This document shows positions 52,268 through 62,238 of a stretch of 64,000 nt of DNA, piece by piece (the stretch's first letter is position 1; each line of letters begins with the position of its first letter). The notes under the pieces were generated by a model, which was given only the letters and a program-made list of their open reading frames with translations, did not search any database and was not told where the DNA came from. The position numbers were made by a program, and so were the translations under genes. The DNA is from Granulicella mallensis (GTDB lineage Bacteria; Acidobacteriota; Terriglobia; Terriglobales; Acidobacteriaceae). The stretch lies in assembly GCF_014203225.1 (NCBI RefSeq), contig NZ_JACHIO010000004.1:186001-250000 (forward strand), read 5' to 3'.

Positions 52268-55200
52268 ATGGTTTTCAATCGCCGAGCCGCATCCACCTTC
52301 CTGTCGCGCTGCCAGTCAGCTTGCTCTCTGCACCGCTCTTCTGGCCGGGCAAGCCTGTTCCTGTTCTGGATCGCCGTTCTCGCAGTCACACTCGGCATTC
52401 CTTCCGCTGTGCGGGCGCAACAGCTTCAGGTGTTGCAGAATCATGTGCGTGCCGAAGTTTTAAATCATCGCGCGGCACTGGCTGGCGTCATGCCCCCGGA
52501 TCAGCAGATCCATGCCTCTATCGTGTTGCCGCTGCGGAACAGCGCGGCACTGACGAGCCTTCTCGGCAGGTTGTACGACCCCTCCAGCCCGGACTACCGG
52601 CACTTCCTGAGCGTGGCTCAGTTCACTGATCAGTTTGGCCCCACTAACGACGACTTCCAGGCCGTCGTCGCCTTCGCGAAAGCCAACGGCATGACCGTGA
52701 CAGCGCTTCCCGCGAACCGGCTCATCGTTCCCATCGCAGGTACCGTGACGCAGATCAACGCTGCGTTCAACGTGAAGATGAGCCTGTATCAACATCCGAC
52801 AGAGAACCGGACCTTCTTCTCACCGGATCGTGAGCCTTCGCTCAATCTCAGCGTGCCGGTATCCCATATCGCCGGATTGGATAACTTTTCGATACCGCAC
52901 CCCATGTCCATTCTCGGGTCCAAGGCCCAGCAGGCGGCGGCTGTTACAGGCTCGGGGCCGGGCGGCTCGTACCTGGGCAGCGACATGCGCGCTGCGTACT
53001 ACGGCGGAACGACGCTGGACGGCAACGGACAGGCCATCGGCCTTCTGGAGTTTGGCGGTTACGATCTCAACGACGTCAATCTCACCTTCAGCAATGCAGG
53101 CCAGACCTATAAGGTTCCTGTGAACAATGTGCTGCTGGATGGCGCTACCGGCGGAACGATTGGAGACGATGGCGAGCAGGTGCTGGATATCGTTCAGGCC
53201 ATTGGAATGGCTCCCAACCTGAGCCAGGTGCGGGTCTATATCGGCACACTAGGCAATGATGAAGACATCCTGAACTCCATGGCTTCAGAGAACCTCGCGA
53301 AACAGCTTAGCTGTTCGTGGGGGTGGCGACCGGCCGATCCGACGTCTGACGATGCGTATTTTCAGGAGATGGCCGCGCAGGGACAAAGCTTCTTCGTGGC
53401 CTCCGGCGATAGCGGCGCTTTTGATGCGCTCATTTCCCCCTTCTTCTATCCCGCGGAGGACCAATACATCACTGCGGTGGGGGGTACCCACCTGGGCACC
53501 GACGGCGCTGGCGGGGGCTGGGTTTCGGAGACCGTATGGAACTCCCAGGGAAATGGCAGTGGGGGTGGCATCAGCCCCGATAACATCTCCATCCCGAATT
53601 GGCAGGTTGGTTTCGCGACCTCTGCCAACGGCGGTTCGGCCATCCTGCGTAATGTGCCCGATGTAGCCATGGAAGGCGACTTCGATAACTACTACTGTGA
53701 TGGCGGATTCTGCAACACCATCGGGGCGGGTACCAGCTTTGCGGCTCCGCGGTGGGCGGGCTTCATGGCCCTGGTGAATGAGCAGGCAGTGGAAAACGAA
53801 AGCGCATCCAGCGGCGGCCTGGGTTTCATCAACCCAAAGGTCTACTCTCTTGCTAAGGGGGCCAACTACAGCGCCGACTTCCACGACATCACCGTCGGCA
53901 ACAATGACACGAACTTTCAGCCCCTATCGTTCAACGCGGTCGTGGGCTATGACCTGACGACCGGATGGGGCAGCGCCAACGGGCAGCACCTGATCGACGA
54001 TCTCGCCGGGCCACAGATACCTGGCTTCTGGCTGGCCAGCGGGCAAAGCACGGTTGCGATCAATCCCGGCGGTACGGGCACCGCAACAGTGACCGTTACG
54101 GATGCGGGCGGCTTCAATGGCAGCGTCAATCTCGCCGTGTCCTCCGCATTGCCCACAGGAGTAACCGCATCGTTCTCTCCGAACCCGGCCACCGGATCGG
54201 CAGTCCTCACGCTGACGGCAAGCAACTCCGCACCTAACGCCAGCCAGGCCATCACCATCACCGGTACATCAGGCACGTTGACTGCAAGCACCAACGTCAC
54301 GGTCGCGGTGCATGCGCCCAGTTTCGCGCTGGCAGCGTCGCCAGTGGATGTAAATCAAGGAGCGACGGGCACGTCAACGATCACAGTGACGCCGCTCTAT
54401 GGCTTCACCAATACGGTGAAGCTCTCCGTTGCAGGTCTACCCACAGGCGTCACCGCAGTATTTTCTCCCGCCACGACCAACGGCACGAGCACCCTGACAC
54501 TTACGGTCAGCAACACCGCCGCGCCCGGCAACAGTAACCTGACCATCACAGGCATCTCCGGCACTCTAACCGAGACCACGAACCTGTCACTCTCGATCCA
54601 TGGACCGACCTTTACTCTTTCGGGCGGGGCAGTCAACATCGGACAGGGCAGTTCGGGAGCCGCTTTCATTGAAGTGCTCGATGAATTCGGCTTCACCGGC
54701 AACGTAAATCTCGCTGTCTCCGGCTTACCAAATGGCATAACCGCGTCCTTCTCTCCCAATCCCACCACCGGAAACTCCGCACTTACCTTTACGGCGAGCA
54801 GTTCCGCGAGCGTGGGCCAGAGCGTTGTGACCGTCACCGGCACATCCGGCGCGCTCACTGCCACAACCACCGTCAACCTGGGTGTGTTTGCTCCCACGTT
54901 TACAATCTCCGATTCCGGCACCGTCAATATCGGGCAGGGCAGCTCGGGGAACTCGTATGTATATGTCACCCCTCAATACGGATTCTCCGGCAATGTAACT
55001 TTTTCCGTCTCCGGCCTGCCCAGCGGCGTGACCGCGCTTTGGACTCCGAACCCGACGACCAGCAACAGTACGCTGATCCTCTCGGCGAGCAATTCCGCCA
55101 AGGTGGGTCAGTACAACCTGACGATCACCGGCGTCTCCGGGGGTTTGACCGTGACCACGCCCCTCACGCTCGGCATCTTTGCGCAGACCTTCAGCCTGTT

Positions 55201-58200
55201 TGCCGGCTCCAACATTAGCCTCGGCCAAGGCACATCGACAACCTCCTACGTCAGCATCACTCCCCAGTACGGATTCACCGGCAATGTGACCCTTGCTGTC
55301 TCCGGCCTGCCCAGCGGCGTGACCGCTTCGTTCTCTCCAAACCCGACGACAGGGACTTCAGGACTGACTCTGCAGGCGAGCAGCACCACGGCGATCGGGC
55401 AGTATCCTCTCACCATCACGGGCACCTCGGGAACGCAGACCCAGACCGCGGCACTTACTTTAGGGGTTTACACTCCTACCTTCACATTCTCGAATTTCGG
55501 AGGTATCACCGTCGGCCAAGGGACTTCGGGTTTTGGTTATGTAGAGATAAACCCTGAGTATGGCTTCACAGGCAACGTGAATCTGTCCGTCGCGGGCTTG
55601 CCAAGCGGCGTCACAGCCTCATTCAGCCCTAATCCTTCCACCGGATTCACCACTCTGACGGTGAATGCCAGCAGTACAACTCCCGTAGGCCAATACCCCC
55701 TGACGGTGACCGGCACATCGGGGACACAGACCGCCAGCACCACACTGACCCTCGGTGTTTCCAGCCCCACCTTCACAATCTATAGCAGCGGCAGCGTAGA
55801 CGTCGGGCAAGGGACCTCCATCACCACGTACGCGAACGTCATTAATCAGAACGGCTTTACCGGCAATGTAACCCTGTCCATTGCGGGCTTGCCAAGCGGA
55901 GTGACCGCTTCGTTCTCGCCCAACCCCACTACAAACAGCAGCACTTTGATGTTGACCGCGAGCGGCACCGCGGCAATCGGGCAATACCCGCTCATCATCA
56001 CCGGTACGTCCGGAAGCATGACAGCCACGGCGAATCTTACGCTGGGCGTGCATGCCCCGACCTTCACCGTGTCCACCCCTTACAGTGTCACAGCCGGTCA
56101 GGGGACCACCAACATCATCAACTTCTACGTGTATCAGGAGTACGGTTTCACGGGAAATGTGAACCTCTCCGTCTCCGGGCTCCCCAGCGGCGTGACAGCT
56201 TCCTTCTCGCCCAGCTCTACGAACTTTAGCAGCACGCTCACGCTCAACGTTGCAGCTTCCGCTCCCGTAGGCACGAGCACCGTAACAGTCACAGGCACCT
56301 CTGGTTCCCAGACCGTTACGAGCACCTTCCAACTGAGCGTCAATGCCCCCACCTTCACCATTTCCACTTCGATCGGAAGTCTTAGTTTGAACGAAGGGGC
56401 ATCCGGCACCGGCAACGTCTACGTCTACCCTCAATATGGCTTCACCGACAATGTAAATCTCGCTGTCTCCGGTCTGCCCAGCGGTGTTACTGCAACCTTC
56501 TCTCCGAACCCCACCACGGGAATGAGTATCCTGACCTTGACGGCAAGCAACAATGCCACGCCAGGAGCGGCAACCGTCACGATCACGGGCACCTCCGGCT
56601 CGCTTAGTCAGACCACCTCCTTCGTGCTGATGGTCAACTCGCCCGACTTTACCCTCTCCGCTGCGCCATCCGAGGTCATCCTCTCCCCGGGCGGCTCGGA
56701 GAAGTCGACCATGACCATAACCTCTCAGAATGGATTTTCCGGCAGCGTCAGCTATACAGCGAGTGGCCTGCCCAGCGGAGTTACAGCTTCTTTCTCTCCG
56801 AACCCCTCTTCGGGCGCCAGCACGCTCACATTGACGGCAGCCGATACAGCCACGCCGGTCAGTGGAACAGTGACGATCACAGGCACCTCCGGCTCCCTCA
56901 TGTCTATGGTTGCGCTTCCCGTCAGGGTAAGAGCCGCCCAAACAGCCTCGGCAACGAACCTGTCCCTGACGTCGGCCAGCAGCGCTGTAACCACCGTAGC
57001 CTCTGGCACACTGGTCACGGCGACAGCATCGGTGACCGCAGGATCTGCTTCGTTGACCACCGGCCAGGTAAACTTCTGCGATGCTACGGCAACGTCCTGC
57101 GATGCCACCCATCTGATCGGTACCGCGCAACTGACTCAGGCTGGAACTGCGGTTCTCCAGTTCATTCCGGGCGCGGGAAGCCATAGCTACAAGGCGGTCT
57201 TTGCCGGCACGAACACAAACGCGATCAGCACCTCGGCGGCATCGAGCCTCTCCGTAACGGCTGCACATTCCACGACAACCACCATTGCGCAAAGTGGAAG
57301 TACGGGCAATTACACGTTGACCGCTACGGTCACGGGCCAGGGGCCGGTTGCACTTTCCGGCAATGTGTCCTTCATCGATACCACAGACGGCAACTTCTCC
57401 CTGGCGAGCACCAAGTTGAGCAGCAGCATGCCAGCCCTCAGCTTGAACACCGTCTCGCAATCGCCCACGCTCGGTGCACAGCCCGAGTCGATTGCAACCG
57501 GTGACTTCAATGGCGATGGCATCCCCGACCTCGCCGTGGCAAACGCCGGCGCAAATACCATCACGATCCTCCTGGGTAACGGGGACGGGACGTTCAAATC
57601 GGCGGCCGACCTGCAAACCGGTAGTGGCCCCTTCACCGTCGTTGCGGGAGATTTCAACCGTGACGGCCATGTCGACCTCGCGGTCATTCTCAACAACAAC
57701 AACGGCAACGGCATCAACGTCTTTCTGGGAAATGGTGACGGCACGTTCACACTCTCAGCTTCCAATCCGCCGACGGGCTCCGGGCCTTCAGGAATGACGG
57801 TTGGCGACTACAACGGTGACGGCTTGCTCGACCTTGCCGTAGTCAATTCGGGAAATGCCACTGTGACGATTCTCCTGGGCAATGGTGACGGTACATTCAC
57901 TCCCTCTAATCTGAGCCCGCAGGCGGGTTCCTCTGCGGGTTCGATGGTGCAGGGCGACTTCAATGGAGACGGGATCCTGGACCTGGCGGTCACGAATTCC
58001 TCTACCAGCTCCGTGACTATCCTGCTGGGCGCAGGCGACGGCACATTCGCTCCGGCGGGTACATTCGCTGTGGGCGGCAACGGCGTTTCGATCGCGACGG
58101 CTGACCTGAACGGTGATGGCAAGCTCGATCTTGTGGTTGCAAACACCTATAACCCGTACATTACCGTACTGCTAGGCAATGGTGATGGCACCTTCACCGC

Positions 58201-59716
58201 GGCTGCTAATCCTGACGTCGGCATTCCTTCCCCAACGGCGATCGCAGTGGCTGACGTGAATAACGACGGCAAGGCAGATATCATCATCGCCAGCGCCGGC
58301 GGCTCGAACGTTATTGTGTCATTGGGCAATGGCGACGGCACCTTCACATTCGCGACAGGCTCTGGTAGCTTATCGTCCCCGCTGGCACTCGCCGTAGAAG
58401 ATTGGAACGGTGACGGCATCAAGGACATCGCCATCACAAACAACTTCCCCAACAACACCCTCACGGTCTTCACGTCTCAGCTTGCACAGAAGGCGACTGC
58501 AACTGCATCGGGCATCTCGCCGATCGGCCAGGTCACTGTGGATGCGAGCTACGTCGGCGACACCGTCTACGCCGCCAGCACTTCAGCAAAGACGACGCTC
58601 GGAATCAGTGCTCCGGCTGTGACGCTGAGCCTGTCGTCTGCGAGCATCACCACGGCCCAGGCCCTGACGGTTACGATCGCGGTCAACGGCGGAAGCACAA
58701 ACCCGGTTCCCACGGGTTCGGTCAAGCTCACCAGTGGAAGTTACACCTCTGCCGTGGCCACGCTCAGCGGAGGCAGCGCTACAATCGTCATTCCTGCGGG
58801 AACACTGCCGGTCGGAACAGAGGTGCTGACCGCCAGCTTCACCCCGGACTCTGCGGGAGCTGCAACCTATAAGAGCGCAACCGGAACAGCTTCGGTCGTC
58901 GTAACTCAGGGCGTACTGGCCAACACGACAACGAGCTTTGTGCTCTCCGACGGAAACCTTACGTTTACTGCGACAGTAGCGTCAGCAACCGGCGGCATCC
59001 CAACCGGCAGCGTCAGCTTCTACGCTGGACAAACTCTACTCGGAATGGGCACTCTGACCAACGGCGTTGCAAGCTATACCGCAACGGCATTTCCAACAGG
59101 CAATGTCAGCCTCACGGCTCAGTACAGCGGCGATGCGGATTTCATGCCATCGACCTCCGCTGCTACTCCGGTCCTCGCTGTGACCCAAGGCAGCCCAACG
59201 CTCACCGTCGCAGCGGCCGGTACGGCTTCGGACGTTCTGAAGCTTGCAGTGGCACCAGGCTACGCGGGAACGCTGCAGCTCACCTGCACCGGCCTGCCGC
59301 AGAATGCTACCTGCACCTTCGCACCGTCCTCTGTCGTCTTTAGCGGCAGCAGCAACTCGTCAACCTCAACCTTGACGATTACTACCGGCACCTCTGCGAG
59401 TCTTTCGTTGCCCTCTTCCCTCTTTGGAGGCTCACGAACAATCACATGGGCAGCGGCACTGGGCCTCCCGGGCTTGTTCGCGCTGGCACTGGCAAGCCGT
59501 CGCCGCAAGCTGAAGGTTGCTTTACGGACGATGGCTCTGCTGCTTCTGCTGGGCGGCTTCGCAAATGCGCTGACCGGCTGCGGCGGGTCCAACCCAGGCT
59601 CGTCCAATTCGGGGTCCAGTACAACAACTCCTTCCGGCACGTATACGGTCCAGGTCATTGCCACCGGAGGCTCAGGAGTGACACAGACCACAAGCCTGAA
59701 CGTTACGGTGCAGTAG
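52268..59716 (+). CDS. Giant secreted sedolisin (S53) with Ig-like and FG-GAP repeats
   Basis: The product is 2482 residues with a signal peptide (about 1-50). The pro-kumamolisin propeptide spans about 55-205. The S53 catalytic domain follows with E303/D307 (GEQVLD), oxyanion D381 (SGDSGAFD) and S490 in GTSFAAP, then the Ca-site region near YDLTTGWGS; it should cut proteins at acid pH after self-activation. Ten Ig-like repeats of about 95 residues (SGLPSGVTASFSPNP in most) cover about 590-1555. A Big_3 domain, an FG-GAP/VCBS propeller of seven DxNxDGxxD units (about 1735-2070) set inside a second Big_3 domain, and two more Big_3 domains follow. The tail has two hydrophobic segments (LGLPGLFALALA, ALLLLLGGFANALTGC) and a last beta domain. 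ATG has GGGAG upstream. Confidence 0.93.
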   Translation: MVFNRRAASTFLSRCQSACSLHRSSGRASLFLFWIAVLAVTLGIPSAVRAQQLQVLQNHVRAEVLNHRAALAGVMPPDQQIHASIVLPLRNSAALTSLLGRLYDPSSPDYRHFLSVAQFTDQFGPTNDDFQAVVAFAKANGMTVTALPANRLIVPIAGTVTQINAAFNVKMSLYQHPTENRTFFSPDREPSLNLSVPVSHIAGLDNFSIPHPMSILGSKAQQAAAVTGSGPGGSYLGSDMRAAYYGGTTLDGNGQAIGLLEFGGYDLNDVNLTFSNAGQTYKVPVNNVLLDGATGGTIGDDGEQVLDIVQAIGMAPNLSQVRVYIGTLGNDEDILNSMASENLAKQLSCSWGWRPADPTSDDAYFQEMAAQGQSFFVASGDSGAFDALISPFFYPAEDQYITAVGGTHLGTDGAGGGWVSETVWNSQGNGSGGGISPDNISIPNWQVGFATSANGGSAILRNVPDVAMEGDFDNYYCDGGFCNTIGAGTSFAAPRWAGFMALVNEQAVENESASSGGLGFINPKVYSLAKGANYSADFHDITVGNNDTNFQPLSFNAVVGYDLTTGWGSANGQHLIDDLAGPQIPGFWLASGQSTVAINPGGTGTATVTVTDAGGFNGSVNLAVSSALPTGVTASFSPNPATGSAVLTLTASNSAPNASQAITITGTSGTLTASTNVTVAVHAPSFALAASPVDVNQGATGTSTITVTPLYGFTNTVKLSVAGLPTGVTAVFSPATTNGTSTLTLTVSNTAAPGNSNLTITGISGTLTETTNLSLSIHGPTFTLSGGAVNIGQGSSGAAFIEVLDEFGFTGNVNLAVSGLPNGITASFSPNPTTGNSALTFTASSSASVGQSVVTVTGTSGALTATTTVNLGVFAPTFTISDSGTVNIGQGSSGNSYVYVTPQYGFSGNVTFSVSGLPSGVTALWTPNPTTSNSTLILSASNSAKVGQYNLTITGVSGGLTVTTPLTLGIFAQTFSLFAGSNISLGQGTSTTSYVSITPQYGFTGNVTLAVSGLPSGVTASFSPNPTTGTSGLTLQASSTTAIGQYPLTITGTSGTQTQTAALTLGVYTPTFTFSNFGGITVGQGTSGFGYVEINPEYGFTGNVNLSVAGLPSGVTASFSPNPSTGFTTLTVNASSTTPVGQYPLTVTGTSGTQTASTTLTLGVSSPTFTIYSSGSVDVGQGTSITTYANVINQNGFTGNVTLSIAGLPSGVTASFSPNPTTNSSTLMLTASGTAAIGQYPLIITGTSGSMTATANLTLGVHAPTFTVSTPYSVTAGQGTTNIINFYVYQEYGFTGNVNLSVSGLPSGVTASFSPSSTNFSSTLTLNVAASAPVGTSTVTVTGTSGSQTVTSTFQLSVNAPTFTISTSIGSLSLNEGASGTGNVYVYPQYGFTDNVNLAVSGLPSGVTATFSPNPTTGMSILTLTASNNATPGAATVTITGTSGSLSQTTSFVLMVNSPDFTLSAAPSEVILSPGGSEKSTMTITSQNGFSGSVSYTASGLPSGVTASFSPNPSSGASTLTLTAADTATPVSGTVTITGTSGSLMSMVALPVRVRAAQTASATNLSLTSASSAVTTVASGTLVTATASVTAGSASLTTGQVNFCDATATSCDATHLIGTAQLTQAGTAVLQFIPGAGSHSYKAVFAGTNTNAISTSAASSLSVTAAHSTTTTIAQSGSTGNYTLTATVTGQGPVALSGNVSFIDTTDGNFSLASTKLSSSMPALSLNTVSQSPTLGAQPESIATGDFNGDGIPDLAVANAGANTITILLGNGDGTFKSAADLQTGSGPFTVVAGDFNRDGHVDLAVILNNNNGNGINVFLGNGDGTFTLSASNPPTGSGPSGMTVGDYNGDGLLDLAVVNSGNATVTILLGNGDGTFTPSNLSPQAGSSAGSMVQGDFNGDGILDLAVTNSSTSSVTILLGAGDGTFAPAGTFAVGGNGVSIATADLNGDGKLDLVVANTYNPYITVLLGNGDGTFTAAANPDVGIPSPTAIAVADVNNDGKADIIIASAGGSNVIVSLGNGDGTFTFATGSGSLSSPLALAVEDWNGDGIKDIAITNNFPNNTLTVFTSQLAQKATATASGISPIGQVTVDASYVGDTVYAASTSAKTTLGISAPAVTLSLSSASITTAQALTVTIAVNGGSTNPVPTGSVKLTSGSYTSAVATLSGGSATIVIPAGTLPVGTEVLTASFTPDSAGAATYKSATGTASVVVTQGVLANTTTSFVLSDGNLTFTATVASATGGIPTGSVSFYAGQTLLGMGTLTNGVASYTATAFPTGNVSLTAQYSGDADFMPSTSAATPVLAVTQGSPTLTVAAAGTASDVLKLAVAPGYAGTLQLTCTGLPQNATCTFAPSSVVFSGSSNSSTSTLTITTGTSASLSLPSSLFGGSRTITWAAALGLPGLFALALASRRRKLKVALRTMALLLLLGGFANALTGCGGSNPGSSNSGSSTTTPSGTYTVQVIATGGSGVTQTTSLNVTVQ

Positions 59717-59723
59717 GGAACCT

Positions 59724-59785
59724 AAAAGCTGCAGGCTATCCGAAGAAGAGACTATCGCCTCTTCTCCAGATAGCCTGCAGCTTTT
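59724..59785 (+). terminator. Terminator hairpin after the sedolisin
   Basis: Arms AAAAGCTGCAGGCTAT and ATAGCCTGCAGCTTTT with an inner AGAAGAG/CTCTTCT pair. It is symmetrical and can serve the convergent gene too. Confidence 0.85.
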
Positions 59786-59817
59786 GTTTGTCCTGATATT
59801 GCCTCGATACGTTCAGG

Positions 59818-61044
59818 TTAGAGCTGTGATGTTGTCGTGGCATTGAACTTCATGCCGACGGTTGACTCCAGGTTTCCGATGGCACTGTCAATCACCGCGA
59901 AGATTGTTGCGCGGTTACTGGCATTGCTGAGGTCGAGCGAGGCGCTGCTTGAGACACCATGTTGCGATAGCGCAGAGTTGAATGCGGTCTGCGCCTGCGC
60001 GGCAGTGAAGAACTGTGCCGCGCTGGTACCATTCGAATGCGCCAGAGTCTGGAACACATCAGAGAAAACACCTTCCAGCGTGCCTACGCTAAAGATGATG
60101 TGGTTGGTGGGTGTGACTACCGTGGACGGGCTCGTGGTCGGAACCGGATTGTCGTACATCTGATCCAGGTAGTAGTGAACCTGGTAAGGATACTGGGCAT
60201 AGGTGTTCGAATTTCCCCAGACAGAGCTATACGAGTTCACCGACGCCACCGTTGACTCCGTCGCGGTTGCCCCTTCGGTACTGTATTGGGGGACCAGGGT
60301 ACCGTAGTATCCCTGGTTATAGGCGGCGTTGAGAATCACGTCGAGGAAGCTGTTCGGCAAGGTGACGAAGTTGGCCAGCGCTTCGTCGTACTCCGGCTCC
60401 CAGGGAGTCGTCCAACCGTACTGCCCTTTGCCGGTCACGTTTAACGCCACCATGTCGTTGTAGTGGAAGAACGCCGGCAACATCGGACCGTAATACTTAT
60501 TGTTGAACGATGGCGGCGTTACCTTCGAATACTGGGTCGCGGCATTCGCCATGGTGTAGCCAATATTCTTCTGGACTGCGATGTAATTGATGAGCGAGTG
60601 ACCGGCAGGAGCATAACTGCCGGCGACCAGGTCCACAGCATAGTTATTGATCTGATAAGGACCGCCCTGACCTTCATCCATCACAGCCTGCTGGTCCGAA
60701 GAGGGGTCGATCAGGCTGCTGCTGGACTCGTAGTCTTCAGTGGCGATGTTCTCCTGCAACAATTGCGCCATGATAGATCCATACAGATAGTCCTTGTTGA
60801 ATTGAATGCCTGGAACGGCTGCATATTCCTGAACCAGGTGGCCATACATGACGCCCGCGATCATGTTCGACATGATGAGGTCCGTGTAGTTGCCTCCGTT
60901 CAGGGTTAAAGTCTCTTCCGCGCTGCCGTCACCCAGCAGAAGGTGAAAGCCAATCGTGCCGGTAGTGGTTTGCGCTGAAGCTGCGGCGGTCGTGGTGAGG
61001 AAAAGGACCGCGGTGGAAAGTGACAGGGCAAGTTTGTATCTCAT
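59818..61044 (-). CDS. Secreted protein of unknown function
   Basis: The product is 408 residues; a signal peptide (MRYKLALSLSTAVLFL...AAASAQ) is clear, and GGAGGATTC precedes the ATG. The middle contains DEGQGGPYQINNYAVDLV, which resembles the E...G-P-x-Q-I-N stretch of lysozyme-like/transglycosylase folds, and aromatic-rich segments (NNKYYGPMLPAFFHYND, PYQVHYYLDQMYDN). The Glu before the GGPYQIN could be catalytic, but the family is not recognised with confidence and no cell-wall-binding domain is visible. It is convergent with the sedolisin. Confidence 0.65.
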   Translation of the reverse strand: MRYKLALSLSTAVLFLTTTAAASAQTTTGTIGFHLLLGDGSAEETLTLNGGNYTDLIMSNMIAGVMYGHLVQEYAAVPGIQFNKDYLYGSIMAQLLQENIATEDYESSSSLIDPSSDQQAVMDEGQGGPYQINNYAVDLVAGSYAPAGHSLINYIAVQKNIGYTMANAATQYSKVTPPSFNNKYYGPMLPAFFHYNDMVALNVTGKGQYGWTTPWEPEYDEALANFVTLPNSFLDVILNAAYNQGYYGTLVPQYSTEGATATESTVASVNSYSSVWGNSNTYAQYPYQVHYYLDQMYDNPVPTTSPSTVVTPTNHIIFSVGTLEGVFSDVFQTLAHSNGTSAAQFFTAAQAQTAFNSALSQHGVSSSASLDLSNASNRATIFAVIDSAIGNLESTVGMKFNATTTSQL

Positions 61045-61386
61045 CGAAGAATCCTCCTTGCAGATTTTTGGATCAGGGGCAGGTTCTGTACATCCTTTGC
61101 GCTTCTCCTCCGTACAAACACGCGTAGTGACTTCGGAGAGAACGAAAGACTTTTACAGCAGGAGTGGTGAGTGAAAGTGATGATGAGGTGGAATCTTAAC
61201 ACGTCAAACGAGCCTTTAGCTGTGTTTCATAAAACTTTTTTTTGAATCCTAAATAAGAAACACTAAGAGGCACCGCCACCAAAAAAGCACAGATCCTTTC
61301 GCAAAGGGCTGATGACCAAGGGCAAACGGTTGTAACCCCGGTACGCCTTTTCGCGTCAGATGTGCAGCTTCAACGAGGTGATAGGC
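61045..61386. other. Divergent intergenic region
   Basis: Between the secreted unknown (minus) and the DUF1223 gene (plus). Bases 61190-61265 are AT-rich and likely hold promoters. No repeats or RNA are seen. Confidence 0.35.
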
Positions 61387-62163
61387 ATGGTACGGCTCAT
61401 TCAAGGCATTGCAATGGTTTGGCTTTCGAACGTTTTCCTGCTGTCGGCACAGGTAGCGACACCGGCTGACGCGGCATCCCGGCCCAAAGTGATCCTCGTA
61501 GAACTCTTCACCTCGGAGGGCTGTTCGAGCTGTCCGCCCGCGGACAATCTGCTCCGTGCGATCAACGGAACTCAACCCGGCGCAGGCCAGCTCATCGTCG
61601 GGATCAGTGAACACGTTACCTACTGGAACTCGCTCGGATGGACCGATCCGTTCTCCTCGGACCTCTATACAGACCGGCAGAACAGGTATGGCTCGAGGTT
61701 CGGGCTCGATAGCGTGTATACCCCGCAGATGGTCGTAAACGGCACGGAGCAGTTTGTCGGCAGCGACCAAGGCAGCCTCGCAAGCGCAATCCGCAAGGAG
61801 CAGAATCGTACAGATCCGGTGGATCTTCGCATTCTTTCTGTAAACCGTTTGGGCGGTTCGCTGACGGTGGACTTCTCCGCAAAGGGCGATGCTTCGTTCC
61901 GGGGCTCGGAGATCTTTGCCGTTCTCACCGACGATGCGGACCAATCGATCGTGCCTCGCGGCGAGAACTCCGGTCGTACCTTGTCCCATGTTGCCGTGGC
62001 GCGCGTGCTTCTGCGTGTGGCCAAGCTGCAGGAAGCCCCACAACAAACCGTGCAGATTGCCTTGCCGACCTCGTTCCATGGGATGACGGGGCATCACCTC
62101 ATCCTGTTTGCCCAGGCGCCGGGAAGCGGCAAGGTACTCGGCGCTGATTCTAAGCCGCTTTGA
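61387..62163 (+). CDS. DUF1223 thioredoxin-like secreted protein
   Basis: The product is 258 residues from ATG 61387 (GAGGTGAT upstream, better than an in-frame start 27 bases earlier). The N-terminal hydrophobic signal segment is followed by VELFTSEGCSSCPPAD, the DUF1223 hallmark with a CxxC in a thioredoxin-like fold, and by YTPQMVVNGTEQFVGSD. These proteins are periplasmic; the redox role is inferred from the CxxC, and the true function is not known. The downstream metalloprotease gene follows after 75 bases on the same strand. Confidence 0.87.
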   Translation: MVRLIQGIAMVWLSNVFLLSAQVATPADAASRPKVILVELFTSEGCSSCPPADNLLRAINGTQPGAGQLIVGISEHVTYWNSLGWTDPFSSDLYTDRQNRYGSRFGLDSVYTPQMVVNGTEQFVGSDQGSLASAIRKEQNRTDPVDLRILSVNRLGGSLTVDFSAKGDASFRGSEIFAVLTDDADQSIVPRGENSGRTLSHVAVARVLLRVAKLQEAPQQTVQIALPTSFHGMTGHHLILFAQAPGSGKVLGADSKPL

Positions 62164-62238
62164 GTTGCCGATTGACCTTGTGCCGGCCGTAGTGGAATCC
62201 TTGCGACATCCGCCGCTGTACGCCGGTGGGGACAGAGG

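Noticed and set aside
55619-57670. 683-codon open frame on the minus strand
   Set aside because: It is antisense to the Ig-like repeats, low-complexity in composition (Gly/Arg/Cys-rich) and lacks any domain; GC-rich repeats produce such frames.
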